Assembly (NCBI GenBank): GCA_963704005.1
Contig: CAVPGJ010000005.1
Span: 496,001-560,000, forward strand
Source of the DNA: AC-32 sp963704005
Lineage (GTDB): Bacteria > Actinomycetota > Thermoleophilia > Gaiellales > Gaiellaceae
Direction: 5' to 3'
DNA length: 64,000 nt
In this document: piece by piece, positions 22,653-30,600 of the stretch
Layout of the letters: each line of letters starts with the position of its first letter
How positions within the stretch are numbered: position 1 is the first letter of the stretch
The notes under the pieces: model-generated
What the model was told of the DNA's origin: nothing
The model's input: the letters and a program-made list of their open reading frames with translations, nothing else
Databases searched by the model: none
Made by a program: the position numbers and the translations under genes

Positions 22653-23477
22653 CTAGTCGACGGGCCGCGTGGCGGCGGTCGCGTCGAGCTGGTTCGCGTG
22701 GTAGAGAACCGAGGCTTCGGCAGTCCGGGCCGCTCTCGCGTCGTGGTGGGACGCAACCGCATGCAGGAGCTCCGCGCGGGCGTCGGCCTCGAGCTCTCCG
22801 GCGCGCTCCTCGATCAGGCGCAGGCCGAGGTGGACGTGGCCGAGCAGGCGGCCCTCCTCGGTCTGCCGGAACGTGGGCCCGCGTTGGAGCTCGAGCGTCC
22901 TGCCGATGTCATGCAGCAGCGCGGCCGCCAGGACGAGGTCCAAGCGCAGTCGCGGATGGAGCTGCGCAGCCTCGCGGCAAAGGGTCGCGACACCGACGGT
23001 GTGCTCGAGCAGGCCGCCGGCGTAGGCGTGGTGGCTCTCCGCCGCCGGCAGCGCTCGCATCGCGCCGCGCACGAGGTCGTCGGCGACGAACCGGTCGACG
23101 AGACCGTGCAGACCCCGGTGTGAGATCTCTGCGGCCAGGAACTCGAGGAAGCCGTCGAGCTCGGCCGCGTCCCGCCGCAGCGCGGGCGCCAGCGAGGCCG
23201 GGTCGTCGGCCGCCGCCTCGAGCGAGCGCACGTCGAGCTGAAGGCGGTCGCGGAACCGCTCGACTCGGCCTAGCACGCGCACCGCGTCGCCCTCGCCGAA
23301 GCGCCCGTCCAGGAGCTCGACGTCCGACCAGACCCGCGCCTCGATCCTGCCGCTCGGATCGACCAGCTCGAGCGCCAGGTACGGAGCACCCCCGCGCGTC
23401 CGCCGCCGTTCCTTCCGCGCCACGGCGAAGACACCCTCGACGACGCGGTCCTCGGCGAGGGATGCAATCGCGCTCAC
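22653..23477 (-). CDS. YhaM-like 3'-5' exoribonuclease (OB-fold + HD domain)
   Basis: This 274-aa protein combines an N-terminal OB-fold nucleic-acid-binding domain (about residues 10-85: LALELVDPSGRIEARVWSD) with a metal-dependent HD domain (SHHAYAGGLLEHTVGV, then LLHDIGRTLEL and ASHHDARA). The arrangement matches YhaM/CbfI, which trims RNA or single-stranded DNA from the 3' end. GTG 23477 is preceded by TAGACT six nt upstream. It is divergent from the DUF1015 gene. Confidence 0.83.
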   Translation of the reverse strand: MSAIASLAEDRVVEGVFAVARKERRRTRGGAPYLALELVDPSGRIEARVWSDVELLDGRFGEGDAVRVLGRVERFRDRLQLDVRSLEAAADDPASLAPALRRDAAELDGFLEFLAAEISHRGLHGLVDRFVADDLVRGAMRALPAAESHHAYAGGLLEHTVGVATLCREAAQLHPRLRLDLVLAAALLHDIGRTLELQRGPTFRQTEEGRLLGHVHLGLRLIEERAGELEADARAELLHAVASHHDARAARTAEASVLYHANQLDATAATRPVD

Positions 23478-23483
23478 AGCTTG

Positions 23484-23489
23484 AGTCTA
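23484..23489 (-). promoter_or_regulatory. -10 element TAGACT for the yhaM-like gene
   Basis: TAGACT on the minus strand ends 6 nt before GTG 23477. Confidence 0.5.
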
Positions 23490-23506
23490 GGCTCGAAGGC
23501 GGATGC

Positions 23507-23512
23507 TAGGCT
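23507..23512 (+). promoter_or_regulatory. -10 element TAGGCT for the DUF1015 gene
   Basis: TAGGCT ends 8 nt before ATG 23521. A second TAGGCT at 23488-23493 precedes an in-frame ATG at 23503, so two starts are possible. Confidence 0.45.
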
Positions 23513-23520
23513 CGCCCGCG

Positions 23521-24612
23521 ATGGCAGTGGTCAAGCCGTTTCGCGCCGTCCGCTACGGCGAGCCCGCCGGGCCGCTCGAGGCGCTCGTCGCGCCGCCCTA
23601 CGACGTCATCTCCCCCGAGCAGCGCGAGCGGCTTGCGGCGCAAAGCCAGCACAACGTCGTTCATCTGACGCTCCCCGAGGACGAGGCCGCCGCGGGCCGG
23701 ATCTGGCGCGACTGGCGCGCCGAGGGAATACTCGAGGAGGAGTCCGAGCCCGGCTTCTGGTGGCTCTCACAGGACTACGTCGGCCCCGACGGCGTCGCGC
23801 GCACGCGCGAGGGCCTGGTGGCCGCGCTCCGCGCCGAGCCGTACGAGAACCGGGTCGTCCTCCCGCACGAGCGCACTCACCGCGGCCCGAAGGAAGGCCG
23901 CCTGCGCCTGCTGCGGGAGACCCGTGCGCAGCTCGAACCGCTCTTCTTCCTCTGCGAGGGCAAGCCGCCGGCGGCTCGGCCCGACCGTGAGCCGGACCTC
24001 GAGGTCGAGGGCGCGCGGCTCTGGCGGCTATCGCCCGATAGCACCGGCACCGGGATCGAGGAGGCATTCGCCGACCGGCAGCTGCTGATCGCCGACGGTC
24101 ACCACCGCTACGAAACGGCCCTCGCCTACCACCGGGAGGTCGGCACGCCCGAGAGCGCCAATGTGCTGGCCGTGCTCGTCAGCCTCGACGACCCCGGCCT
24201 GATGATCTTCCCGACGCATCGCGTGTTCGAGCGCGAGCCCGCCGCGGAGCTTCCCACCGAAGGGCGGCTTCCCGATCCGGCCGCCGCCCTCGACGCGCTC
24301 GAGCAGGTGCCGGCCGGCCGGGCCGCCGCCGTGCTTTACCGCAACACCGGCGCGGAGCTGGCCGTCGACGGAGACGAGCTCGACGTCCGCCTCGTCGACC
24401 GGCTCGGCCATGAGGGGATCAGCTACACGCCCGACTGGGAGGAAGCGGTGCAGGCGGTCGACTCGGGCGAGGCGGCGGTTGCGGTGCTGATGCGCCCGAC
24501 GCGGATCGAGGACGTCTTCGCCGTCGCCGAGCGCGGCGAGACGATGCCCCAGAAGAGCACCTACTTCTACCCGAAGCTCGTCTCCGGCCTGTTGTTCCTG
24601 CCGCTTGGATAA
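23521..24612 (+). CDS. DUF1015 family protein
   Basis: The 363-aa protein belongs to the DUF1015 family (YP-like C-terminal domain), conserved soluble proteins often found near serine/phosphoserine metabolism genes but of unproven function. Diagnostic segments are VAPPYDVISPEQRERLA near residue 25, LIADGHHRYETALAY near residue 185 and MPQKSTYFYPKLVSGL at the C-terminus. ATG 23521 is chosen over ATG 23503 because KPFRAVRYG should start close to the N-terminus. Its end overlaps the inositol-phosphatase-like gene by 8 bp. Confidence 0.83.
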   Translation: MAVVKPFRAVRYGEPAGPLEALVAPPYDVISPEQRERLAAQSQHNVVHLTLPEDEAAAGRIWRDWRAEGILEEESEPGFWWLSQDYVGPDGVARTREGLVAALRAEPYENRVVLPHERTHRGPKEGRLRLLRETRAQLEPLFFLCEGKPPAARPDREPDLEVEGARLWRLSPDSTGTGIEEAFADRQLLIADGHHRYETALAYHREVGTPESANVLAVLVSLDDPGLMIFPTHRVFEREPAAELPTEGRLPDPAAALDALEQVPAGRAAAVLYRNTGAELAVDGDELDVRLVDRLGHEGISYTPDWEEAVQAVDSGEAAVAVLMRPTRIEDVFAVAERGETMPQKSTYFYPKLVSGLLFLPLG

Positions 24613-25396
24613 CTGGCTCTCCGTCTGCCGCGCCGCGGTCGAGGACGTGCGGGGCGTGCTCGTCGAGCTGCCGACGCGTGCGGAGCGTGAGCCGGTCGTC
24701 GGCGCCGGCGAGGGCGGCGACGAGACCACAGCCATCGACGCCGCCGCCGAGAAGGTCATCGTCGAGCGCCTGCGCGCGATCGACGGCGCCACGATCGTGT
24801 CCGAGGAGATCGGCGAGCTGCAGGGCGACGGCGGGCTGCGGATCGTCGTCGACCCGATCGACGGCTCACTGAACGCCAAGCGCGGCATTCCGTTCTTCTC
24901 GATCTCCGTGGCAGTCGCGGAAGGGGAGACGATGGACGACGTCCTCTTCGGCTACGTCTACGACTTCGGCTCCGGAGAGGAGTGGACGGCCGAGCGCGGC
25001 GGCGGCGCCCGGCTGAACGACCGCGAGCTCGACTCCACGATGCCGCGGGAGGAGATCGAGATCCTCTCGTTCGAGGCCACGCTCACCTCGAGCGTCGCCG
25101 AGAAGGCCGCTCAGATGGTCGGTCTCGCCTACCGCCTGCGGATCATGGGCTCGCTCGCGCTCTCGCTCTGCCACCTCGCCGCCGGCCGGGTCGACGCGGT
25201 TTGCTCGCTCAAGGCCGCGCGGTCGGTGGACATCGCCGCGGCGCAGCTGCTCGTGCGCGAGCGGGGCCTCGCGATCGACCTGCCCGAGGCGCCGCCCTTC
25301 GGCGCCGCGCCGCTCGACATCGAAGGCCGTTCCCGAGTCGTCGCGGCCGCGACGCCCGAGGTTGCCGCTGCGCTCTTCGCCGCCCTCTCGCGCTGA
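24605..25396 (+). CDS. Inositol monophosphatase family protein
   Basis: A magnesium-dependent sugar phosphatase-fold protein of 263 aa. The metal/catalytic motif VVDPIDGSLNAKRGIPFFSIS is present (residues about 81-101) with EE upstream in VSEEIGE, and the C-terminal SVDIAAAQLLVRERG corresponds to the usual WDxAAG region with W replaced by S. Substrates in the family include inositol-1-phosphate, fructose-1,6-bisphosphate and PAP. The unusual N in GSLN (normally GTxN) leaves specificity open. TTG 24605 overlaps the DUF1015 stop. Confidence 0.8.
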   Translation: MDNWLSVCRAAVEDVRGVLVELPTRAEREPVVGAGEGGDETTAIDAAAEKVIVERLRAIDGATIVSEEIGELQGDGGLRIVVDPIDGSLNAKRGIPFFSISVAVAEGETMDDVLFGYVYDFGSGEEWTAERGGGARLNDRELDSTMPREEIEILSFEATLTSSVAEKAAQMVGLAYRLRIMGSLALSLCHLAAGRVDAVCSLKAARSVDIAAAQLLVRERGLAIDLPEAPPFGAAPLDIEGRSRVVAAATPEVAAALFAALSR

Positions 25397-25406
25397 GCAG
25401 GCCGGA

Positions 25407-26537
25407 CTAGCGCTGACGAGGGCCTAGCGGGATCGGCGTGAGCTTGCCTGCGGCCTGGTCGACCACCCAGAGGGTCTGGCCGACAACGATTGCGTCTCGC
25501 GGCTGGGCGCCCGTGTGCACCGCACCGAGCAGCGCGCCCGTCAGGGGATCGAGCTCGACGGCGTAGGCCCGGTCGTACGCGCTGACCCACACGCGCCCGC
25601 CGCCGAAGGCGATTCCGCCGCCGCGGCCCGGGAGCGTGACCCGCCGAACGACCTTCCGCGCGACCGGGTCGACGCGCTCCGCGGTCCCGTCGAAGGTCGA
25701 GCACCAGAGTCCCTGCGGGAAGCTCGCGAGAGCGTCCACGTCCAGGCCGACCTGGATTGGCGGGCCCACGACGGCTGCCGCAGCCGGGTCGATGGAGACG
25801 AGCGAGCCGTCCTGAAGGCCCGCCCAGAGCAGGTTCCCCACCGGCAGCAGCGTCGAGACACCGGACGGGAGAACGACATGGGCCGTCACGTGGTCGGTGG
25901 CCGGATCGATGCGGGTTGCCGAGCCGTCGAGGTTCCCGACCCAGACTGCTCCCGTTGCGTCGAAAGCGATGCCGGTTGGTTGCCCGCCGACGTCGAAGCG
26001 GTCGACCACCGTCCCGTGAACCGGGTCCAGCCGCGAGAGCTTGCCGCTGTCGAAGCCCGAGACCCAGACGGCGGTAGGGGTGGCCGCGATTCCACCGAGC
26101 TGGCCGCCCACGGCGATCGTCTCGCTGACCTGGCGCGTCGCCGCGGTGACTCGGACGACGTCTCCCGTCGAGCCGCCGGAGACCCAGAGGTCGGGACCGG
26201 CCGCGGCGATGCCGACGGGTTGTCCGCCGACGGTGACGCCGGCCGGCGCCGGCTGAGGGACGACGACGCTCACGTGTCGTCTCGCGCTTGCGCGCCCACG
26301 CCGGCCGACGGCCCAGGCGGCGATCCGGTGCCGCCCTGGCGCGAGCTTCAGCTTCGTCCGGCGCGAGCAGGTCCGCGCCCGACGCCCGTCGACCGAGCAG
26401 ACGAGCCGTCGTGTTCCGCGGTGCGGGACGACGTGGACGAGCACGGGCGAGTTCTGAATCGGCGCCGCCGAGAGCCCTGGTGGCGCGAGGCGAGCCGAGC
26501 CGGCGAGCGCGAGCGCGAGGAGCACGAGACCGACCAC
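25407..26537 (-). CDS. Secreted beta-propeller protein (virginiamycin B lyase/NHL-like)
   Basis: A 376-aa protein with an N-terminal signal peptide (VGLVLLALALAGSARLAPPG). An Ig-like or linker segment with two cysteines follows (residues about 35-90), then about six repeats of the form VGGQPxGIA ... VWV ... G ... RIDP, typical of Vgb/NHL/YVTN propellers that bind proteins or small ligands. No catalytic residues can be assigned. It is convergent with the phosphatase gene and divergent from tetR. Confidence 0.75.
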   Translation of the reverse strand: MVGLVLLALALAGSARLAPPGLSAAPIQNSPVLVHVVPHRGTRRLVCSVDGRRARTCSRRTKLKLAPGRHRIAAWAVGRRGRASARRHVSVVVPQPAPAGVTVGGQPVGIAAAGPDLWVSGGSTGDVVRVTAATRQVSETIAVGGQLGGIAATPTAVWVSGFDSGKLSRLDPVHGTVVDRFDVGGQPTGIAFDATGAVWVGNLDGSATRIDPATDHVTAHVVLPSGVSTLLPVGNLLWAGLQDGSLVSIDPAAAAVVGPPIQVGLDVDALASFPQGLWCSTFDGTAERVDPVARKVVRRVTLPGRGGGIAFGGGRVWVSAYDRAYAVELDPLTGALLGAVHTGAQPRDAIVVGQTLWVVDQAAGKLTPIPLGPRQR

Positions 26538-26543
26538 GCCGTC

Positions 26544-26549
26544 ACCCTA
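26544..26549 (-). promoter_or_regulatory. -10 element TAGGGT for the beta-propeller gene
   Basis: TAGGGT on the minus strand ends 6 nt before GTG 26537. Confidence 0.45.
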
Positions 26550-26558
26550 GCAGGGTAG

Positions 26559-26573
26559 CTTTACGCTGTAAAG
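26559..26573. promoter_or_regulatory. TetR-type operator CTTTAC-GCT-GTAAAG with embedded -10 element
   Basis: A perfect 6-bp inverted repeat with a 3-bp centre ends two bases before the tetR ATG. It contains TACGCT (26562-26567), which sits 7 nt before the ATG. A repressor bound here would block its own leaderless promoter. Confidence 0.65.
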
Positions 26574-26574
26574 A

Positions 26575-27207
26575 ATGGCACGCAAGCGGCTGATCAACGA
26601 AGAGCGGATTGTCGAGGCTGCCCTCGCGCTGATCGAAGAGCGAGGGATCGAGGCGGTGACGATCCGAGAGCTAGGACGCCGACTCGGCGTCGAGGGCATG
26701 GCGCTCTATACGTACTTCCGCAGCAAGTCAGATCTACTCGACGCCGCCGCCGAGCGCATCCTGGACGGGCTCGACTCGGACTTCGACCGCTCGCTCCACT
26801 GGCAGGAACGCGTTCGCCGCGGGACCGTCGCCTGGGCCGACCTGCAGCGCCGACATCCGCGTGCCTTCCCGCTCGTCTACCGTCGCGGCCCGCGCACCGA
26901 CGCGGCCAGGCTCCTGACCGAAGAGCTGCTCGACGCGCTTCGCAGCGCCGGCTTCGACGAGCGGGCGGCGGCGCTTGCCTACCAGAGCCTGATCGTGCTG
27001 GTCGACGCCGCGCTGCTCGGCCGCAGCTCCTGGACCGATGCGGAGCTCCACGCCGCCTGGCGGCGCGGCGCGAAGGCGGCGGATCCAAAGCGGTTTCCGC
27101 GCTTCCGGGAGATCGCGCCGCACGCGGCGACACTGAGCTGGCACGAGATCCTCGACTCGGGTCTCGACCTGGTGTTGGGAGGGCTCGAGCAGCGACTCGA
27201 GGTCTAG
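26575..27207 (+). CDS. TetR family transcriptional regulator
   Basis: This 210-aa regulator has an N-terminal HTH (IVEAALALIEERGIEAVTIR, ELGRRLGVEGMALYTYFRSK), followed by an all-helical ligand domain of the tetracycline-repressor C-terminal type. The effector is unknown. A perfect palindrome over its own promoter suggests autorepression. Downstream lie a lipoprotein and an ABC ATPase in the same direction, which may be its targets. The stop TAG is the start of the next gene's TAGCAT element. Confidence 0.88.
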   Translation: MARKRLINEERIVEAALALIEERGIEAVTIRELGRRLGVEGMALYTYFRSKSDLLDAAAERILDGLDSDFDRSLHWQERVRRGTVAWADLQRRHPRAFPLVYRRGPRTDAARLLTEELLDALRSAGFDERAAALAYQSLIVLVDAALLGRSSWTDAELHAAWRRGAKAADPKRFPRFREIAPHAATLSWHEILDSGLDLVLGGLEQRLEV

Positions 27208-27210
27208 CAT
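27205..27210 (+). promoter_or_regulatory. -10 element TAGCAT for the lipoprotein gene
   Basis: TAGCAT ends 6 nt before GTG 27217 and shares TAG with the tetR stop. Confidence 0.45.
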
Positions 27211-27216
27211 CGTCCC

Positions 27217-27621
27217 GTGCGGCTTCTTCTCGCGGCAGCGATCGTGCTCGCGGCGGCCGGGTGCGGTGGGCATGCCACATCGACCGCGGCGCCGCCGAAA
27301 CCGAAGCAGCGGATCCGCGTCGAGCTTCTGGCCGACTCGCACCATCCGCGGGTCGGCAGGCCGTGGCACTACGAGGTGCGCGTGACGTCGGGAGGGAAGC
27401 CGGTGGCGGCTCGCATCCACCTCCAGATCCTCTTCGGCGGCGCTCCGGTCGGGCAGGTCGGCCGGCACCGGGTCACCGACGGCGTCTGGCAGGAGACGAT
27501 CGGACGCGGCGCCAACCAGCCGTTCCCGACGCGGGCGAAGGGAATCAGGCTCGTCTTCGAAGCCGTCGCGCGGGCGCTCGGCCAGACACGCAAGGCGGAC
27601 TACTGGATCGTCGTGCGATGA
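27217..27621 (+). CDS. Small secreted lipoprotein
   Basis: A 134-aa protein with signal peptide and lipobox LAAAGC (lipidated Cys at residue 17), then a Pro/Lys linker and a probable beta-sandwich domain (ELLADSHHPRVGRPWHYEVR ... IHLQILFGG). No known family is recognised. It is coupled to the following ABC ATPase through an ATGA overlap, so it may be an accessory of that transporter. Confidence 0.75.
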   Translation: MRLLLAAAIVLAAAGCGGHATSTAAPPKPKQRIRVELLADSHHPRVGRPWHYEVRVTSGGKPVAARIHLQILFGGAPVGQVGRHRVTDGVWQETIGRGANQPFPTRAKGIRLVFEAVARALGQTRKADYWIVVR

Positions 27622-28283
27622 GCGGTGCGGAAGTGGTCGTCGAGCATGTGCGCAAGGCCTTCGACGGCGGCAGGATCCGGGCGCTGGAGGACGTCTCGCT
27701 CCGCCTGGCGCCGGGCGAGCTCGTCGCGCTGACTGGACCGTCGGGGTCGGGCAAGAGCACGCTCCTGAACCTGATCGGCTCGCTCGACCGGCCCGACGCG
27801 GGAACGATCACGGTGGACGGCAGTCCGCTCGTCGCCGGGGATGCGAGCGCATACCGGGCGGGCACGGTCGGCTTCGTCTTCCAGTTTCACAACCTGATTC
27901 CGGTGCTGTCCGCGGCCGAGAACGTGCAGGTGCCGATGTTCGGCCGCGGCGCATCGCGCCGGGAGCGAGAGGCGCGGGCGGAGAGCCTGCTCCGTGAGGT
28001 CGGCCTGGCCGAGCGGGCGAAGGCATTCCCGCCGACGCTCTCGGGCGGCGAGCGCCAGCGTGCCGCGATCGCCCGAGCGCTCGCGAACGAACCCCGGCTG
28101 CTGCTCGCCGACGAGCCGACCGGGGCGCTCGACTCTGAGAGCGGCGAGCAGATCGTCTCACTCCTCCGACATCTCCGCGAAGCGCGTGGGATGACGATCC
28201 TGCTCGTCACGAACGATCACGGCGTAGCCGAGCAGGCTGACCGAGTCGTCGAGCTTCGCGACGGCCGGCTACTCGCGGCGTAG
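27618..28283 (+). CDS. ABC transporter ATP-binding protein, LolD/MacB type
   Basis: A 221-aa ATPase with Walker A TGPSGSGKST, Q-loop VFQFHNLIPVLSAAENV, signature LSGGERQR, Walker B LLLADEPTGALD and H-loop VTNDH. The class couples to FtsX/MacB-like permeases that extrude lipids, lipoproteins or peptides, or act as mechanotransmitters. It is coupled to the lipoprotein upstream. Its 3' end overlaps the convergent permease gene by 15 bp, an unusual layout for partner subunits. Confidence 0.9.
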   Translation: MSGAEVVVEHVRKAFDGGRIRALEDVSLRLAPGELVALTGPSGSGKSTLLNLIGSLDRPDAGTITVDGSPLVAGDASAYRAGTVGFVFQFHNLIPVLSAAENVQVPMFGRGASRREREARAESLLREVGLAERAKAFPPTLSGGERQRAAIARALANEPRLLLADEPTGALDSESGEQIVSLLRHLREARGMTILLVTNDHGVAEQADRVVELRDGRLLAA

Positions 28284-29360
28284 GGCCTCGATCGGCGCCA
28301 GGCGGATCGCACGCACGGTCGGGTAGACCGCGCCGAGCAGGCCGACGCCGAGCGCGAAGGCGAGCCCCCACGCAAACACCCCGGCCGTGAAGTCCGGCTC
28401 GATCAGCGTGCCGCTCGTGTCGCCGGCGGTGAAGAGCTCGGCGGCCGCGTAGCCGAGCGCAAGGCCGGCGGCGAGCGCGATCAGGCAGATCGCGAGCGCC
28501 TCGCTGACGAGCAGCGCCGCGATCCGAGCGGCCGGCCAGCCGACCGCGCGCAGGATCCCGATCTCGCGCACGCGCTCAAAGACCGACATCGCCATGGTGT
28601 TCGTGACCGCGATCCCGCCGACGATCAGCGCGAGCAGCGAGATGATCCAGCCGGTGGTGACGATCAGCCGCGAGCTGGTGTCGATCCGAACTGCCTGGCC
28701 GGGCTCGGTGACCGCGACCGTGTTCGGGAAGTCGCGCTCCAGCCGCTTCGCGACCTCCTTCGGGCGAGCGCCGACCGAGGCGGTGACTGCGATCGTGGTC
28801 ACCTCGTGCGGGCGGCGAGCCAGCCGCTGGACTGCTCGCAGCGGCAGCACGGCGCCGGTGTCCACGAAGGCGTTCCCGCTGTGGAACACGCCGGCGACCC
28901 GGAACGAGCGCCGGCCCAGCCGCAGCGAGCCGCGCGCGCGCAGGTGCAGCCGCCGGGCCGCCGCGTCCCCGACCAGCGCCTCGTCGCCATGTGCGCGTCC
29001 GCCGGAGACGATCACCAGCCGCCGGGCCGGGAAGTCTCCGCGGGTGTAGCCGAAGACGAGCAGCTTCTGGGTGCTGAGCAGGAAGATCCGCCCGGTCGAG
29101 GCGACCCCCGGCTCGCGGGCGACGGCGCCGGCAAGGCTCTCGGGCAGCAGCGACTGCGTCAGGTCGGATGTGCCCGCCTGGAAGAGGCCGAAGTCGGCGC
29201 GTCCGAGGTGGATCAGCTGCGCCGCCGTCCGCTTGGCGCCGTTCGTGATCGAGAGCAGCGCAACGATCAGGCCCACGCCGAGCGAGACGCCGGCAGCGGT
29301 CAGCGCGGTCCGCACCGGTCGGCGAAGGAGGTTCCGCAGCACGAGCCCGAGCCAGGTCAC
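28269..29360 (-). CDS. ABC transporter permease, FtsX/MacB type
   Basis: A 363-aa permease with an N-terminal helix (ALTAAGVSLGVGLIVALLSI), a MacB-like extracytoplasmic domain (about residues 40-220) and three C-terminal helices containing SVFERVREIGILRAVGWPA, the coupling region of FtsX permeases. It ends with ALRRE. It probably works with the convergent ATPase. GTG 29360 is chosen; it faces away from mrp across 30 bp. Confidence 0.87.
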   Translation of the reverse strand: MTWLGLVLRNLLRRPVRTALTAAGVSLGVGLIVALLSITNGAKRTAAQLIHLGRADFGLFQAGTSDLTQSLLPESLAGAVAREPGVASTGRIFLLSTQKLLVFGYTRGDFPARRLVIVSGGRAHGDEALVGDAAARRLHLRARGSLRLGRRSFRVAGVFHSGNAFVDTGAVLPLRAVQRLARRPHEVTTIAVTASVGARPKEVAKRLERDFPNTVAVTEPGQAVRIDTSSRLIVTTGWIISLLALIVGGIAVTNTMAMSVFERVREIGILRAVGWPAARIAALLVSEALAICLIALAAGLALGYAAAELFTAGDTSGTLIEPDFTAGVFAWGLAFALGVGLLGAVYPTVRAIRLAPIEALRRE

Positions 29361-29375
29361 AAGCCCTATCTTCGC

Positions 29376-29381
29376 TAGGCT
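29376..29381 (+). promoter_or_regulatory. -10 element TAGGCT for mrp
   Basis: TAGGCT ends 9 nt before ATG 29391, so the transcript would start on or just before the ATG. Confidence 0.4.
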
Positions 29382-29390
29382 CACCCGGCG

Positions 29391-30471
29391 ATGGAAGCCT
29401 CCCGCGAGGAGATCCTCAAGGCGCTCGAGCAGGTCATCGACCCGGAGCTGAAGCGCAACGTGGTCGAGCTCGACATGGTTCGCGACGTCCGCATCGACGG
29501 CGGCGACATCACCGTCGGGATCGCGCTGACGGTCGCCGGCTGCCCGCTCCGCTCGAGCTTCGAGGAACAGGTCGCGAAGGCGCTGGCAACCGTTCGACGG
29601 CGTCGAGCGGGTGAGCCTCGAGTTCGACGTGATGACACCGGAGGAGCGCGCGGCGCTGACCGCGCGGCTGCGCGGCTCGGTAACCGAGCGCACGAAGGGC
29701 ATCCAGCTCGACCGCGCCACGCGGGTGATCGCCGTCGCGAGCGGCAAGGGCGGGGTCGGCAAGTCGACGCTCTCGGCGAACCTCGCTGCCGCCTTCTCAC
29801 AGCTCGGCCAGCGCACCGGCATCCTCGACGCCGACGTCTACGGGCACTCGATCCCGCACCTGCTCGGCGTCGACCAGAAGCCCGTCGCGGTCGACCAGAT
29901 GATCGTCCCGCCGGTTCGCGGCGACCTGAAGCTGATGTCGATCGGCTTCTTCCTCGACGACAACCAGCCGGTGATGTGGCGCGGGCCGATGCTGCACCGC
30001 GCGCTCGAGCAGTTCCTGACCGACGTGCACTGGGGCGAGCTCGACACGCTCGTCGTGGACATGCCTCCCGGTACGGGGGACGTCTCGATCTCCCTCGGCC
30101 AGCTCCTGCCTCGCGCGGAGGCCGTGATCGTGACGACGCCGCAGCCGCTCGCCCAGGAGGTCGCGGCGCGGGCGGCGCTGATGGCGCAGAAGACGAACAT
30201 GCGGCTGCTCGGGGTGATCGAGAACATGAGCGGCGAGGCCTTCGGCACCGGCGGCGGCGAGCGCCTCGCCGAGGAGCTCGGCATCCCGCTGCTCGGACGG
30301 ATTGAGCTCGACGCCCGGCTGCGCGAGGCCGGCGATGCGGGCGAGCCGCTCGTCGAGAGCGACCCGGAAGCCGAGCCCGCCCGCGCGATCATGGAGATCG
30401 CCGAGGCGGTTGCCGCCACCAGGCGCGAGCAGGGCGTCGGCATCGTCAAGTCCCTGCCGGTCCTCTCCTGA
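29391..30471 (+). pseudogene. mrp: Mrp/ApbC-type iron-sulfur carrier ATPase, frame interrupted
   Basis: The N-terminal DUF59/MIP18 domain (EEILKALEQVIDPELKRNVV, AGCPLRSSFEEQV) and the P-loop domain (VIAVASGKGGVGKSTLSANL) make up the Mrp/NBP35 family, which carries Fe-S clusters to target proteins. The junction lies in two frames: after KALATV the expected DGVERVSLEFDVMTPEERA is read one base on. One extra T or C in ACCGTTCGACGG near 29612 explains it; the span of 1,081 nt is one over a multiple of three. The ATPase half can start alone at GTG 29611. Confidence 0.85.
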
Positions 30472-30481
30472 AAAGGCGAAA

Positions 30482-30539
30482 GGCGCCTGAAGGCGCCCTC
30501 CGCTTCCAGCGGACCCCGGGGCTTCTGACCTTGAGCCCC
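30482..30539 (+). terminator. Tandem hairpins after mrp
   Basis: GGCGCC TGAA GGCGCC (30482-30497) is followed by GGGGCT ... AGCCCC (30518-30539). No T-tract follows, as is common in GC-rich actinobacteria. The rest of 30540-30600 shows another GGCC-based pairing but no gene. Confidence 0.5.
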
Positions 30540-30600
30540 GCTGAACAAGAACTAGGACGCGGCCTCCGGAGAAAAGGCGGCCGGTGTTCGTAAGGATTCC

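Noticed and set aside
15217..30471. Programmed +1 frameshifting in four genes
   Set aside because: The sites share no slippery sequence or downstream structure, and the genes are unrelated. A sequence error is simpler, so recoding is kept only as a test.
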